From CAWJPY01 sp963844865 (lineage in GTDB: Bacteria; Acidobacteriota; Thermoanaerobaculia; Thermoanaerobaculales; Sulfomarinibacteraceae): a stretch of DNA of 64,000 nucleotides. Positions 50,682 to 60,001 of the stretch are shown piece after piece. Location: NCBI GenBank assembly GCA_963844865.1, contig CAWJPY010000001.1:124001-188000 (forward strand). The letters are read 5' to 3'. Both the position numbers and the translations under genes were made by a program. Each line of letters opens with the position of its first letter. Within the stretch, counting starts at the first letter, position 1. The notes under the pieces were generated by a model that had not been told where the DNA came from, made no database searches, and worked only from the letters and a program-made list of their open reading frames with translations.

Positions 50682-51461
50682 CTATGGGTCGCTGACATCC
50701 GAGGGCCGGCGCCCTGCCCTCGAGCGCAGCTGCTGGAGCAGGATGCCTGCCGCCACCGCCACGTTGAGGGACTCGACCTCCCTGTCGAGGGGGATGGTGA
50801 CGACCCCGTCGGCGTGGGCGGCCACCCCCTCAGAGACGCCCCGTCCCTCGGCGCCGAGGAGCAGCAGCAGGGGTCGTGGCGGTTCCCAGCCCGCCACGGG
50901 CCGTCCTCCTCCACCCCCCAGCCACACCTCCCCGGCGGCTCCGCGCACCCTGGCCGCCATGTCCTCGATCGCGACCTGCCGCTCCACGGGGACGCGAAAC
51001 ACCGCGCCGGAGGACCCGCGCACCGCCGCGGGGTGAAAGGGGTCCGCACAGCCCACCGACAGCAGCACCGCTTCCCCCCCGAGCGCGGCCGTCGCGCGCA
51101 CGATGGCGCCCAGATTGCCCGGGTCCTGGACCCCGTCCAGGTAGACCCCGACGCCGGTAGCGGCCTGCCACCGCGGCCGGCGAGGCTCGTCCACCACCGC
51201 CAGCACGCCCTGCGGGTGACGGGTCGGCGCCAGCTCGGCAAGCACGCCGGCGTCCACCTCCCACGCTTGGGCGGCGGCCGCCACCAGGGCCTCGTCGTGG
51301 GGCTGCCCGGCGGCCACGTAGAGCTCCCTGATGGGCACGCCCCAGCGCACCAGGTCCAGGGCCAGCCGACGCCCGTCCACCACGACCTGACCCTCGGGCC
51401 GGTGCCGCAGGCGATGCCGCAGGTCTGTGAGGCGCGCGGCACGGCGTCCGAGGCTCTCCAT
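50682..51461 (-). CDS. SpoU-family 2'-O-ribose RNA methyltransferase (TrmH/RlmB-like)
   Basis: The 259-residue protein has an N-terminal substrate-binding domain (VVVDGRRLALDLVRWGVPI) and a trefoil-knot SPOUT domain. The latter has motif 1 DGVQDPGNLGAIVRATAALG, motif 2 LLLLLGAEGRGVSE and motif 3 IPLDREVESLNVAVAAGILL. It should use SAM to methylate a ribose in 23S rRNA or tRNA. The ATG shares one base with the stop of the preceding membrane-protein gene (TGATG). Confidence 0.93.
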   Translation of the reverse strand: MESLGRRAARLTDLRHRLRHRPEGQVVVDGRRLALDLVRWGVPIRELYVAAGQPHDEALVAAAAQAWEVDAGVLAELAPTRHPQGVLAVVDEPRRPRWQAATGVGVYLDGVQDPGNLGAIVRATAALGGEAVLLSVGCADPFHPAAVRGSSGAVFRVPVERQVAIEDMAARVRGAAGEVWLGGGGGRPVAGWEPPRPLLLLLGAEGRGVSEGVAAHADGVVTIPLDREVESLNVAVAAGILLQQLRSRAGRRPSDVSDP

Positions 51462-52378
51462 CACCTCTCCGCCGGTCCTCCAGCCCCGTTCCTGTCGCCC
51501 GCGGCCGTGGCGTCCGCGCCGAGCACTCCGCTCGCCGACGCGAAGGAGGCGAAGAGGCCCACCCAGCAGAAGGCACGCAGCGCCGCCGTCACCGCGGTCA
51601 GGATGGGCAACGCCCAGCCGCCGCGCAGGGACGGGAGGAGGCCGCCCGCCACGATCGGCAGGGCGCTCACCAGGACCGCCGGGAGGGCCCACAGCAGGAC
51701 CGTCCCAAGGCTCGCCAGGGGCGTGCGCGCGGTGTCGTACAGACCGCGCCACCAGGCCGCCAGGGCCGATCGGCTCCGGGGCCGGCCGAGCAACCAGGCG
51801 CCGCGCAGGGTGGCCGCCATGACCACGAGCACGAGGAGGAGGGAGCACACGATGCCACCGAGGAGCAACACCTCGACCCGCTGCTCGTTCATGGCGTGAT
51901 AGGCGACCTTCATCGCCGCCGTGAGGGCTCGCCACCCTCCCCACAGGGCGGCGCCCAGCACGACGGCTGCCGTCAGAGAGAGCCGTGCGTACGGCCACCA
52001 CGCCACCATGCCCAGGCCCAGGACCTCACCGAGACGAACCCTCCGCTCTCCCGCCCACAGCTCCCACCGCACCACTCCGGCCTGCCAGAGCACGGTGAAC
52101 AGCCACACCACGACCAGACCGGAGGCCACCGCCAGCAGGAGGGCCGGCGCCGCGGGGCGCAGGGAGTCGACGATGATCAGCAGGACATCCCCGGCCGCGA
52201 CCCCCTGCCCGGGCAGCCGCCCCAGGGATGGGCCGACGGCGCCTTCCACCACCCACAGGGCGGGCAGGAAGGCCGCGGTCATGACCACCCAGACCGCCAG
52301 AACCACGCGCCACAACCGTGTGGCCCGCAACAGCCCCCAGCCCGGGACCGGTCGCAGACGTGCCCTTGCCGCGCCCAC
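51461..52378 (-). CDS. polytopic membrane protein, function unknown
   Basis: The 305-residue product has about six hydrophobic helices grouped in three pairs (for example VVLAVWVVMTAAFLPALWVV, APALLLAVASGLVVVWLFTVL and ILTAVTAALRAFCWVGLFASF). No motif is recognised. GTG 52378 is supported by GGAGC 5 nt upstream and lies just beyond the peptidase stop at 52381. The frame extends further upstream but there overlaps the peptidase. Confidence 0.75.
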   Translation of the reverse strand: MGAARARLRPVPGWGLLRATRLWRVVLAVWVVMTAAFLPALWVVEGAVGPSLGRLPGQGVAAGDVLLIIVDSLRPAAPALLLAVASGLVVVWLFTVLWQAGVVRWELWAGERRVRLGEVLGLGMVAWWPYARLSLTAAVVLGAALWGGWRALTAAMKVAYHAMNEQRVEVLLLGGIVCSLLLVLVVMAATLRGAWLLGRPRSRSALAAWWRGLYDTARTPLASLGTVLLWALPAVLVSALPIVAGGLLPSLRGGWALPILTAVTAALRAFCWVGLFASFASASGVLGADATAAGDRNGAGGPAER

Positions 52379-52380
52379 GT

Positions 52381-54405
52381 TCAGCTCCAGGGCAGGTGGG
52401 CCAGGCCGAGCAGCTGCAAGGCGTCGGCCAGCCACCACAGGGAGCGGCGGGCGGCGGTTGCGTCGCTCCTGGAGCGCCAGTAGTTGTCGGCCCGTTCGGT
52501 CTCCATGGCCCACACCCCGTCCGGGTCCACCACGACAGCCGTCAACCGCTCCTCGGCCGGGATCCGCCACCGCACCCAGCGTTCGGCCGAGTCCCAGGTG
52601 CGTCGCGTCTCGCGTCCATCCGCGTAGCGGAGGGCGACCTGGACGGGCGCCACCAGGTCGCCGTTGCGGCCCAGTTCGACGACACCGACCCAGCCCCCTT
52701 CACCGCCCTCGCCGTCCCCGGCCGTCCGCCACTCGTCGCCGGTCCACTCGAGCCCCTCCGGGGGTTGCGGGCGCCGGTCGCGCACTCTCAGGACGGCCCA
52801 GTCCGCGCGCGCATCGCCGCGCACGGCCTGGTCGAAGAACCAGCCCAGAGATTGTCCGGAAACCTCCTCGAAAACGGCCTGCAGGTCACGACCGGTGGGA
52901 TGGCGGTAGCGGTAGCGCTCGGCATAGGCGGCGAGGGCGCGAGCGAAGGTCTCCTCTCCGAGCAGACCCTGGAGCGTCTTCATGGCCAGCGCCGCCTTGT
53001 CGTAGGAGGCGATGGCGTAGGCATTCAGGTTGCGGAAATCCCAGGCCGGCTCGTCGACCCGCAGGGGCAGCGGCGCCGTCTGAAGGCGCAGCCGGGTCAC
53101 TCCCCAGGAGCTCACCGGCAGCGACACGCGGCCGCCCAGACGATCCGCGACGATGGCCGTCATGCACTCGGTCTCGGCGAAGGTGGTGAGGCCCTCGTCC
53201 AGCCAGGCCTCCTCCCCCTCGTTGGAGGCCAGCAGTCCGTAGAAGATCTGGTGGCCGAACTCGTGCACCGTCACCGTTTCGATCCACGGCAGCCAGCTCA
53301 GGAGCGGCAGCTCCAGCAGTCGGCTGGCGCCGGTGGTGATCAGGGTCGGGTACTCCATGCCCCCGGCCCTTTCGGCGGTGGGCGGCGGGGAGAGCACCGT
53401 GAGCTGTGGGTAGGGATAGGGGCCGTAGTGGAGTCCGAACCAGGCCATCGCCAGCCGTGTGGCCGCCAGCATCCGGTCCGCAAGACCGAGCTGGCCGCGT
53501 GGAAGCAGCAGGCGCAGGTGCACCGACGGCAGCTCGAGGTCGGCCGGGCCCCTGGCCAGCAGACGCTCCGCCCTGTCCAGCCACGCCTGTGGCACGTCCC
53601 GTCCGGGATCGAAGTCGGCCTCTACGACCGCCATCATGGCGGCCGGCGCCGCCGCCCAGGCAAAATCGTGCACCCGTTCGGCGGAGAACACGACTCGCTG
53701 CTCGCCTCCGTCCTCGACGCCACGCTCGACCTCGACACCGGTGGCCCCCACGATCCAGCCCTCCGGGACCGTCATCGCCACCCGAAAGGAGCCGAAATCG
53801 GCGAAGAACTCGCCGGCGGCGTGGAACTGGTGGCAGATCCACCCCTCGCTGCCATCGAACACCCCGAGCTTGGGGAAGAACTGCGCCACCATGTTGAAGT
53901 CGCCGGCGTAGCCGGTGCGCTCGACGATCGCGGGCAGCTGCGCCGCGAATGATGTCTCCACCTCCACGACCCCGCCCGGCGGCACCTCCTCCGGGAGCCG
54001 GACCCGCACCACCGTGAAGTCGTCCGGGTTCCCGTCATCGGGGCGGACGAACTCCAGCGCGGGCATCAGGTCCGTGCCGTCGGCGAGGGTCAGGCGCTGG
54101 AAGCGCACCCACCCCCAGCCGCCCGGCCGCTGGGCACCACGGCCCGGACCGCTCCTGCGCCACTCGCGCATGAAGGTGCTGTCGTTGGACGCGAAGGCGT
54201 TGAGGTAGAGGTGCCACCACAGCTCGGAGGTCGGGGTGTCGGTGGAGTTCTTCCAGCGGACGTGTTGGCTGCCCTCCAGGGTGTGGTCGGCGGGGTCGAG
54301 GCGGACCTGCATGTCGTAGCGAACCACCTCTTGCGCCGTGGCCGCCGAGACCGCAGTCAGGATGGAGATGAAGGCGAGCGCAACGACAGCGAGCCGGGAT
54401 GCCAT
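52381..54405 (-). CDS. M1-family metallopeptidase, secreted
   Basis: The 674-residue protein has a signal peptide (VVALAFISILTAVSAATA) and a gluzincin active site HEFGHQ (381-385) with the second Glu at 404 in LDEGLTTF. The upstream exopeptidase-like motif reads GGMEYP (348-353) instead of GAMEN, and the N-terminal beta domain has RLDPADHTLEGSQHVRW. The variant motif suggests it may not be a classical aminopeptidase. ATG 54405 sets the signal peptide; the open frame upstream to 54597 is Arg/Pro-rich and unsupported. Confidence 0.9.
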   Translation of the reverse strand: MASRLAVVALAFISILTAVSAATAQEVVRYDMQVRLDPADHTLEGSQHVRWKNSTDTPTSELWWHLYLNAFASNDSTFMREWRRSGPGRGAQRPGGWGWVRFQRLTLADGTDLMPALEFVRPDDGNPDDFTVVRVRLPEEVPPGGVVEVETSFAAQLPAIVERTGYAGDFNMVAQFFPKLGVFDGSEGWICHQFHAAGEFFADFGSFRVAMTVPEGWIVGATGVEVERGVEDGGEQRVVFSAERVHDFAWAAAPAAMMAVVEADFDPGRDVPQAWLDRAERLLARGPADLELPSVHLRLLLPRGQLGLADRMLAATRLAMAWFGLHYGPYPYPQLTVLSPPPTAERAGGMEYPTLITTGASRLLELPLLSWLPWIETVTVHEFGHQIFYGLLASNEGEEAWLDEGLTTFAETECMTAIVADRLGGRVSLPVSSWGVTRLRLQTAPLPLRVDEPAWDFRNLNAYAIASYDKAALAMKTLQGLLGEETFARALAAYAERYRYRHPTGRDLQAVFEEVSGQSLGWFFDQAVRGDARADWAVLRVRDRRPQPPEGLEWTGDEWRTAGDGEGGEGGWVGVVELGRNGDLVAPVQVALRYADGRETRRTWDSAERWVRWRIPAEERLTAVVVDPDGVWAMETERADNYWRSRSDATAARRSLWWLADALQLLGLAHLPWS

Positions 54406-54617
54406 CGGCCCACAAAGGACGGGGACCTCGGTCGGTTGGCGCCCCCGCACCGGACCGGGAGGCACGGCGGACGCCGTGGGAGGATGGAAGCGAACGCCGG
54501 CCCCCGGGCCCGGGGTCACAGTCGCCACGCGATGTCGCACCGCGCGCTGCCTCGGTGGGCTCGGGGGCCGGCGGCGTCGATCGCCGCGGTCCGCCATGGA
54601 AGGCGGACCGAGGAGGG

Positions 54618-54890
54618 TCAGAGGCGATCCTTGAGGTTCTTGGACACCTTGAAGGACACGCTCTTCGAGGGACCGATGTGAATGACGGCGCCGGTCTGTG
54701 GATTGCGACCGGTGCGCGCCTTGCGCTGACTCACCTGGAATGTGCCGAAGTTCGGGACCGCCACCTTATCGCCGTTGCCGAGAGCCTCGCCGATGAGGTC
54801 GAACAGCGTGTCGTAGCACAGGGCAACCCGCGTCTTCGGGATCCCGGTCAGCTCTGCGATCTTGTCCACCATATCCGCTTTACCTGCCAT
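54618..54890 (-). CDS. hup: HU-type DNA-binding protein
   Basis: The 90-residue histone-like protein shows MAGKADMVDKIAELTG at the N-terminus, VAVPNFGTFQVSQRKARTGRNPQTG with the conserved GTF and the DNA-arm RNPQTG/I region, and KVSKNLKD at the end. It bends and compacts DNA as a homodimer. The ATG at 54890 has an AAGGAGG site, and a good promoter lies upstream. Confidence 0.96.
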   Translation of the reverse strand: MAGKADMVDKIAELTGIPKTRVALCYDTLFDLIGEALGNGDKVAVPNFGTFQVSQRKARTGRNPQTGAVIHIGPSKSVSFKVSKNLKDRL

Positions 54891-54922
54891 GATGCCTCCT
54901 TAGCTCACGTGATAGCCTGCAC

Positions 54923-54951
54923 ACGCTACCGCTGTCCGACCAACCGGTCAA
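54923..54951 (-). promoter_or_regulatory. promoter of hup
   Basis: On the minus strand TTGACC (54946-54951), a 17-bp spacer and TAGCGT (54923-54928), about 33 nt before the start codon. Confidence 0.7.
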
Positions 54952-54954
54952 GAG

Positions 54955-54960
54955 TAGGAT
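54955..54960 (+). promoter_or_regulatory. -10 box of the Nudix gene, leaderless layout
   Basis: TAGGAT ends 6 nt before the ATG at 54967 and nothing resembling a ribosome-binding site intervenes. The opposite strand carries the hup -35 box beside it. Confidence 0.5.
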
Positions 54961-54966
54961 GCCGCC

Positions 54967-55569
54967 ATGACAGACGTCCCCGCCGTTCCCGGTGTCTCAC
55001 CGTGGCCTCTGATCCGCCAGGAGACCGTGGGCCAGTTCAGGCTCTTCAACCTCGTCCACAGCGTCCGCCGGTCGCCCACAACCGGTGCGGAGCATCCGTT
55101 CTTGCGCCTGGAAGCGCCCGACTGGGTGAACGTGGTGGCCATCACCGCGGACAGAATGCTCGTCCTCGTCGAGCAGTATCGCCACGGCACCAACAGTGTC
55201 ACCCTGGAGATCCCAGGGGGCTGTGTGGATCCCGGCGAGACCCCCGCGGAGGCGGCGGTGCGGGAGCTGGAGGAAGAGACCGGATTCCGTCCGGCCGATC
55301 TCCGCGAGATCGGCGTGGTGGACCCGAACCCCGCGTTCCTGTCCAACCACTGCTGGACCTTCCTCGCCATCGGCTGCCGCGCCGATGGCGTCCCCAATCC
55401 GGACCCCACGGAGGAGATTGCCCTGCGGTTCGCAACGCTGCCGGAGTTCAGTGCCCTCATCGGCGACGGCACCATCCGTCACGCCCTGGTGGTGGCGGCG
55501 CACGATCACCTCCTCCGGGTCCTCGACCAGCGACCGGAATGGTCTGCCGCCTTGTCCGGAGGGGAATGA
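54967..55569 (+). CDS. Nudix hydrolase, ADP-ribose pyrophosphatase-like
   Basis: The 200-residue protein carries a complete Nudix box, GGCVDPGETPAEAAVRELEEETG, fitting Gx5Ex7REUxEExGU, which binds Mg2+ for pyrophosphate cleavage. The upstream region VEQYRHGTNSVTLEIPGG matches the ADP-ribose pyrophosphatase style (EQYR...ELPAG). Likely substrates are ADP-ribose or related sugar nucleotides. It is divergent from hup and is followed after 40 nt by a peroxiredoxin. Confidence 0.92.
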   Translation: MTDVPAVPGVSPWPLIRQETVGQFRLFNLVHSVRRSPTTGAEHPFLRLEAPDWVNVVAITADRMLVLVEQYRHGTNSVTLEIPGGCVDPGETPAEAAVRELEEETGFRPADLREIGVVDPNPAFLSNHCWTFLAIGCRADGVPNPDPTEEIALRFATLPEFSALIGDGTIRHALVVAAHDHLLRVLDQRPEWSAALSGGE

Positions 55570-55609
55570 AGAGCGCCGGGGGGATCGTTGTCGCCGAGCG
55601 GGGTGACCC

Positions 55610-56083
55610 ATGCTGCGCGAAGGGATGCGCTTCGTCGACTTCGAGCTACCGGCCCACGACGGAACGACGGTGTCCGACGCCCGGCTCGCCGGGCGCCCGT
55701 ACCTGATCTACTTCTACCCCAAGGCAGAGACCCCGGGGTGCGTCCGGGAGGCCTGCGCCCTGCGCGACGCCTGGCCCGCGCTGGAGGCCGCCGGAGTCAC
55801 TGTTTTCGGCGTCTCCTACGACTCCCCCGCGGTCAACCGGGCCTTCGCGGCCAAGCGCAACCTCCCCTTCCTGCTGCTGTCAGATCGTGATCGCGAGCTC
55901 GCCCGCGCCGTGGGTGCCAACCACCTCCTCCTGCCTTTCCCCAAGCGCATCTCCTACCTCGTGGGGGCGGACGGGACCGTGCTCAAGGCCTATCCCCGCG
56001 TGCGGCCGGCGGAGCATGCCCGCCAGGTCCTCACCGACTTCCTGCGCCTGCGACAGGATGGTGGCGACGATCGGGGACAGTGA
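55610..56083 (+). CDS. peroxiredoxin of the BCP/PrxQ type
   Basis: The 157-residue thioredoxin-fold protein shows FELPAHDGTTVSDARLAGRPYLIYFYPKAETPGCVREACALRD in outline. The peroxidatic Cys lies in TPGC and a second Cys five residues on is at the PrxQ resolving position. It reduces hydrogen peroxide and organic hydroperoxides with thioredoxin. The usual Thr after the first Cys is replaced by Val. The following 241 bp (56084-56324) are gene-free and show nothing further. Confidence 0.92.
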   Translation: MLREGMRFVDFELPAHDGTTVSDARLAGRPYLIYFYPKAETPGCVREACALRDAWPALEAAGVTVFGVSYDSPAVNRAFAAKRNLPFLLLSDRDRELARAVGANHLLLPFPKRISYLVGADGTVLKAYPRVRPAEHARQVLTDFLRLRQDGGDDRGQ

Positions 56084-56324
56084 CCGGCAGCAGCGCCCCG
56101 CACCGCCGGCCACGCCAACCCGGGCACCAGCTACCCCGGCGATGCGCGCCGCAACGTCAAAGCCGGTGCCAGGCGCCCCGTCTTGATTCGAGAGCACGCA
56201 CACCGCTTCATCCGAACGCCGCCTGGCACCGGTCCTGGAGAACCCAACGCCGGAGGCTTCCTGGCACCGTCTCTTTCCCAGCCAACGCCAAGGGGTGCCG
56301 GCCGGCCGCTTTCGCTGCCGGCTG

Positions 56325-57071
56325 TCAGATCTTCCACACCACGGAGGCGCTGGTGGTCGTGTCCGTGCCCTTGAAGCCGGGCAGCGGAGTATTGGTGTAC
56401 CGCACCTCATACGACAGCTTGATCGCGAGCCTGTTGGTCACGGAGCTCGTCAGGGCGGTGGTCGACCACAGTCGCCAGTTGGCGGTGGTGTCGAAGTCGG
56501 CGAAGTAGGTGAGCTTCTCGCTCACGGAGGCCTGGTCGTTGATCTTCCACTGATAGGTCAGTCCGGCGACACCTCCGACATAGTCGGTGCTCGGCTCGTC
56601 GCCGACCGCGTTCTCGTCCGTGTAGGTGAGCCCGGCGTTCACCGCCAGGTTCTGGGTCGGGCCCGGAAGCAGGATGTACTGCGCGCCCGCCTGCACCACC
56701 GTGCGCAGGTCATACCCCGCGAAGGTGTTGCGCTCCCCGCTGAGGCCCGCGAAGTACTGCCAGCGCTCACTGGCGGCGTAGGTCGCACGACCGTCCGCGT
56801 AGTACCGCTCCGCCGTCTTCACCCCGCTGTCGGAGGCTCGGTTGAGCTGGGCCACCACCTCCATGCCCCAGGGGTCGGCGTCCCGCTTCAGCTCGAAGTC
56901 GAGTCCCAAGGTGCGGGTGTCGCTGTTTCCGCTGGTGGCGAGGTAGGCCAGGCCGAGACTGCCGGTCCATGCCGGCTCCGGCGGCTGCTGCTCCTCCTGG
57001 GCGTGGATGCTGCGCCCACCACCTGCCATGACAACCGCCACGACCACCACCGCGAGCACCGTCTTTCTCAT
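56325..57071 (-). CDS. YdiY-like outer membrane protein (DUF481)
   Basis: The 248-residue product has a signal peptide (TVLAVVVVAVVMAGGGRSIHA) and then a mature part dominated by alternating beta strands. The opening WTGSLGLAYLATSGNSDTRTLG and the closing TTTSASVVWKI are typical of DUF481/YdiY proteins, salt-induced outer-membrane barrels. The ATG at 57071 follows AGGAGGCAGG. It is divergent from the histidine kinase gene. Confidence 0.85.
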   Translation of the reverse strand: MRKTVLAVVVVAVVMAGGGRSIHAQEEQQPPEPAWTGSLGLAYLATSGNSDTRTLGLDFELKRDADPWGMEVVAQLNRASDSGVKTAERYYADGRATYAASERWQYFAGLSGERNTFAGYDLRTVVQAGAQYILLPGPTQNLAVNAGLTYTDENAVGDEPSTDYVGGVAGLTYQWKINDQASVSEKLTYFADFDTTANWRLWSTTALTSSVTNRLAIKLSYEVRYTNTPLPGFKGTDTTTSASVVWKI

Positions 57072-57377
57072 GTCGACCTGCCTCCTTTGCGACGCCGGCG
57101 AGCAGGGCAGACGTACCACATCGAACCCCGCGGTCACCCCGGGCCAGCTCGTCTCTTCTCAGCTCTGTCATTCGGAAAGTGGAGGTCGAGAATTGAAAAT
57201 TCCCAGCGTCGGCCACTCCCATCTCCAGAGCGGCCGGAGAGCACGACGTCTCCGCCGGCAGGCTCCGGGGACGTGGCCGGGCCTCGTCCCCGACGGTCCC
57301 CGCCGCTGCCGGGCCGGCCCGAGCACCGCGCCCCAGGGCGGGGAGAGACCGAACCATCGCGGGGCTATACTCGACTC
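57072..57377. promoter_or_regulatory. divergent intergenic region between the DUF481 and kinase genes
   Basis: A GAATT-N3-AATTC palindrome at 57190-57202 stands out as an AT-rich island and may be an operator. TATACT (57366-57371) ends 6 nt before the kinase GTG, without a ribosome-binding site, in the leaderless layout seen elsewhere in the window. Nothing else is recognisable here. Confidence 0.5.
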
Positions 57378-59804
57378 GTGGCCAAGGAGAAGACAGCCCC
57401 CGCCTCTCCCCAAGGGGAGGGGTTTGTCTCGCCTCTGGTGGCGGTCGGCAGCGCTCTCGCCGTCGTCGCGGTGGCGACGGTCCTCCACGGGTTCGCGGGC
57501 TGGGCCGGCGACGGCAGCCAGCTCGCACTCCTGTTCATCGTCAACCTCGTCTTGACGAGCGCGGCCGTCATCCACCTCCACGGTCGCTGGCGAACCCTTC
57601 GCCAGACCGAGGCGCGGTGGCTCAGCGTGGCGCTGATTCCGGTGCTCCTCTACTTCGTCCTCGCCGTGGCCATCAGCGGTGACCTGCTCCCGGTGCACGC
57701 GGCAGCGGCCATGCTCCGCAGCGGGTGGATCGCGAGCCAGCTCATCGCAGCCGTGATCGCCACCGCTGGGCTCGCGATTCACAGCTCCCGGCGCCTGCTG
57801 TGGGCGGCGACCGCGGTCGCCATCGCAGGCTCCGTGACCGTGGTGATCACCGGATTGCACACCGTGGGCCTGGCCATCGGGCTCCAGGCGTCGGCCGCGG
57901 GTTTGGCGGCCGCCTTCCTGTTCGCCGCCACGATCACCGTGGAGCGGCCGTGGTGGCGGTGGTTCGAAACGGGGGTGCTGGCCGCACTGCTGCTGCTGGC
58001 CGGCGCCAACGCCCACGCAGCCCTTTCCCACTGGCCAGGCGATCCGGGATTCCTCTGGAGCCAGGCCCTGTGTGCCGCGGCCCTGGCGGCGATCCTGGTG
58101 AGCTCCGTGCTGGATCAGACGAGTCGCCTGCGGGCGTTGGAGACGGTCTCCGATCGCGTGCGCCGGCAGCGACACTGGACGCAGATCCTCATGGACGCGC
58201 TCCCTGTTCTGGTGATCTCGGTGGACGCGGACGGATCCCTGCGCTACGCCAACCGCGCCGCGAGCCGTCTCCTGCGGGTCCCACGGGGCGTCTCCGACCG
58301 CAACCGCGACGATGCCTGGCTGGCGCGGCTGCAGCGGGTCGACCGAGAACGCCTTGCTGCCGCCATTCCCAGGGTGGCTGCGGGATCTCCCGAGTGGGAG
58401 GCCGTGCTGCAGGCCGTCGACTCGGACGGCAGCATTCACTGGCTGAACACCCAGCTCCATGCCATCAGCGACCCGGACTCCGGAGAGCGCCTGGTGGAGG
58501 TCGTGGCCAGCGACGTCACCGACCTGTTCCTCGCCCGCCGCACCGCCGAGGCCCGACAGTCCAGGATGGCATTTCTGTCCAACGTCGGCCAGACCGTGGC
58601 CGGAGAGGTCGAGGACACTCGCATCCTGCAGCGGTTCCTGGAGCTGGGGCAGGAGATCTATCCCTCCATCTCGCTGCTGCTCTACCGGCCCCTCGCCGAC
58701 GGCAGCCGGCTTCGCCTGGAAGCGGGCGCCGGCCCTGGCGCGGACGCCTTTCAGGAGCATCACGATCACCCGGTCGGGGTCGGTCATCCGTGCACGCTGA
58801 CCTTCCGCGACGGCGTGCCCCGCTCGGCGCGGATGGCCGAGACGCTGCCCGAGAAGACTGCGCGGCGGCTCACCGAGGAGCAGGGGATCACTCATCTCCT
58901 CTACCTACCGTTGCTGGCGGCGGGACGCGTGATCGGCGTCCTCGCCACGACCACTCCATCTGAGCCCTCCCTGGTGGGCGAGGAGGTCGACCTGCTCACC
59001 CAGGTCGGCTTCCTCCTCGGTGGGGCCGTGTACCTCTCCCAGCTCGTCCGGGAGCTGGAGGAGCAACGGGCAGTCGCCATGGAGGCGTCACGCCTCAAGT
59101 CGGAGTTCCTGGCCAACACGTCCCACGAGCTGCGCACCCCGCTCACGGCGATCCTCGGCTTTCTGCGCCTGGTGATCGACGGCGCCGTTGAGGAGCCGGA
59201 GAAGCAGCGGGAGTTTCTGCAGATCGCCCACGAGTCGGCGGAGAAGCTCCTCACCATCATCAACGACGTCCTCGACCTCGCGAAGATCGAGGCCGGGCGG
59301 CTGGAGGTGCAGCCCGCACCGGTGCCGGTGCACGACGTCCTGTCCGACGTCGAGTCCCTGTTCCAACATCAGATGAGAAGCCAGGGCGTCACCTTCACGG
59401 TGGAGGCGCCCGACCTCCGGCTGGTGGTGTGGGCGGATCCCGACCGGACCGTGCAGATCCTCACCAATCTGCTGTCCAACGCCCTCAAGTTCACTCCACG
59501 GGGAGGACGGGTCACCGTGGCTAGCGTTGCGGTGGGCGACGAGGTCCAGTTCACCGTCGCCGACACCGGCAACGGCATCTCCGACGACGAGCTTTCGAAG
59601 GTCTTCGAGTCCTTCTACCAGGTGGACGGATCCACCACCCGCACCCACGGCGGGACCGGTCTCGGCCTCACCATCTCGCGGCGTCTGGCCCAGATGATGG
59701 GCGGCACCCTCATGCTCGAGAGTGCCGGCCGGGATCAAGGCACGACCGCCCGCCTGAGCCTGCGCGAGTTCGGGAGTGTCCAGGACACCGTGGACAGCGC
59801 CTGA
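57378..59804 (+). CDS. membrane-bound sensor histidine kinase (7TM-like, PAS, GAF)
   Basis: The 808-residue kinase starts at GTG 57378, right after the promoter box; the frame stays open upstream to 56295 but crosses the DUF481 gene on the other strand. About eight hydrophobic helices occupy residues 15-250. A PAS domain (about 270-390; ALPVLVISVDADGSLRYANRAA), a GAF-like domain (about 400-550) and a coiled coil follow. The HisKA H-box is SHELRTPLTAILGF (His near 583), and the HATPase has NLLSNALKFTPRGG, DTGNGI and GTGLGL. No receiver gene is adjacent, so it is an orphan. The signal is unknown. Confidence 0.92.
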   Translation: MAKEKTAPASPQGEGFVSPLVAVGSALAVVAVATVLHGFAGWAGDGSQLALLFIVNLVLTSAAVIHLHGRWRTLRQTEARWLSVALIPVLLYFVLAVAISGDLLPVHAAAAMLRSGWIASQLIAAVIATAGLAIHSSRRLLWAATAVAIAGSVTVVITGLHTVGLAIGLQASAAGLAAAFLFAATITVERPWWRWFETGVLAALLLLAGANAHAALSHWPGDPGFLWSQALCAAALAAILVSSVLDQTSRLRALETVSDRVRRQRHWTQILMDALPVLVISVDADGSLRYANRAASRLLRVPRGVSDRNRDDAWLARLQRVDRERLAAAIPRVAAGSPEWEAVLQAVDSDGSIHWLNTQLHAISDPDSGERLVEVVASDVTDLFLARRTAEARQSRMAFLSNVGQTVAGEVEDTRILQRFLELGQEIYPSISLLLYRPLADGSRLRLEAGAGPGADAFQEHHDHPVGVGHPCTLTFRDGVPRSARMAETLPEKTARRLTEEQGITHLLYLPLLAAGRVIGVLATTTPSEPSLVGEEVDLLTQVGFLLGGAVYLSQLVRELEEQRAVAMEASRLKSEFLANTSHELRTPLTAILGFLRLVIDGAVEEPEKQREFLQIAHESAEKLLTIINDVLDLAKIEAGRLEVQPAPVPVHDVLSDVESLFQHQMRSQGVTFTVEAPDLRLVVWADPDRTVQILTNLLSNALKFTPRGGRVTVASVAVGDEVQFTVADTGNGISDDELSKVFESFYQVDGSTTRTHGGTGLGLTISRRLAQMMGGTLMLESAGRDQGTTARLSLREFGSVQDTVDSA

Positions 59805-59838
59805 CCCGGGGCGCCCATGCCTCCAGAGTCGCGGACGT

Positions 59839-59873
59839 CGGGGAATTTTCGATTGCCGCGGTTCAATTCCCCG
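59839..59873 (+). terminator. hairpin after the kinase gene
   Basis: CGGGGAATT (59839-59847) pairs perfectly with AATTCCCCG (59865-59873). There is no T-run after it, so it is a possible terminator or an operator for the downstream operon rather than a canonical intrinsic terminator. The rest of 59805-60064 holds the tolC promoter. Confidence 0.5.
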
Positions 59874-60001
59874 TTGACAGACGAGACGAGGTGCGGCACG
59901 CACCGGGCGAGCTGTCGTCCGGGAGCGGAAGAGCCAGGTGGGCACACGGCGGCCCCTGCGAAGGAGGGTGGCTGCCCGGGGTCGGCGTCCACGCGGGGGG
60001 G

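Noticed and set aside
56295..57377. Upstream extension of the orphan kinase by 361 codons
   Set aside because: It lies opposite the DUF481 gene and has no domain; the promoter box and GTG at 57378 fit the true start.
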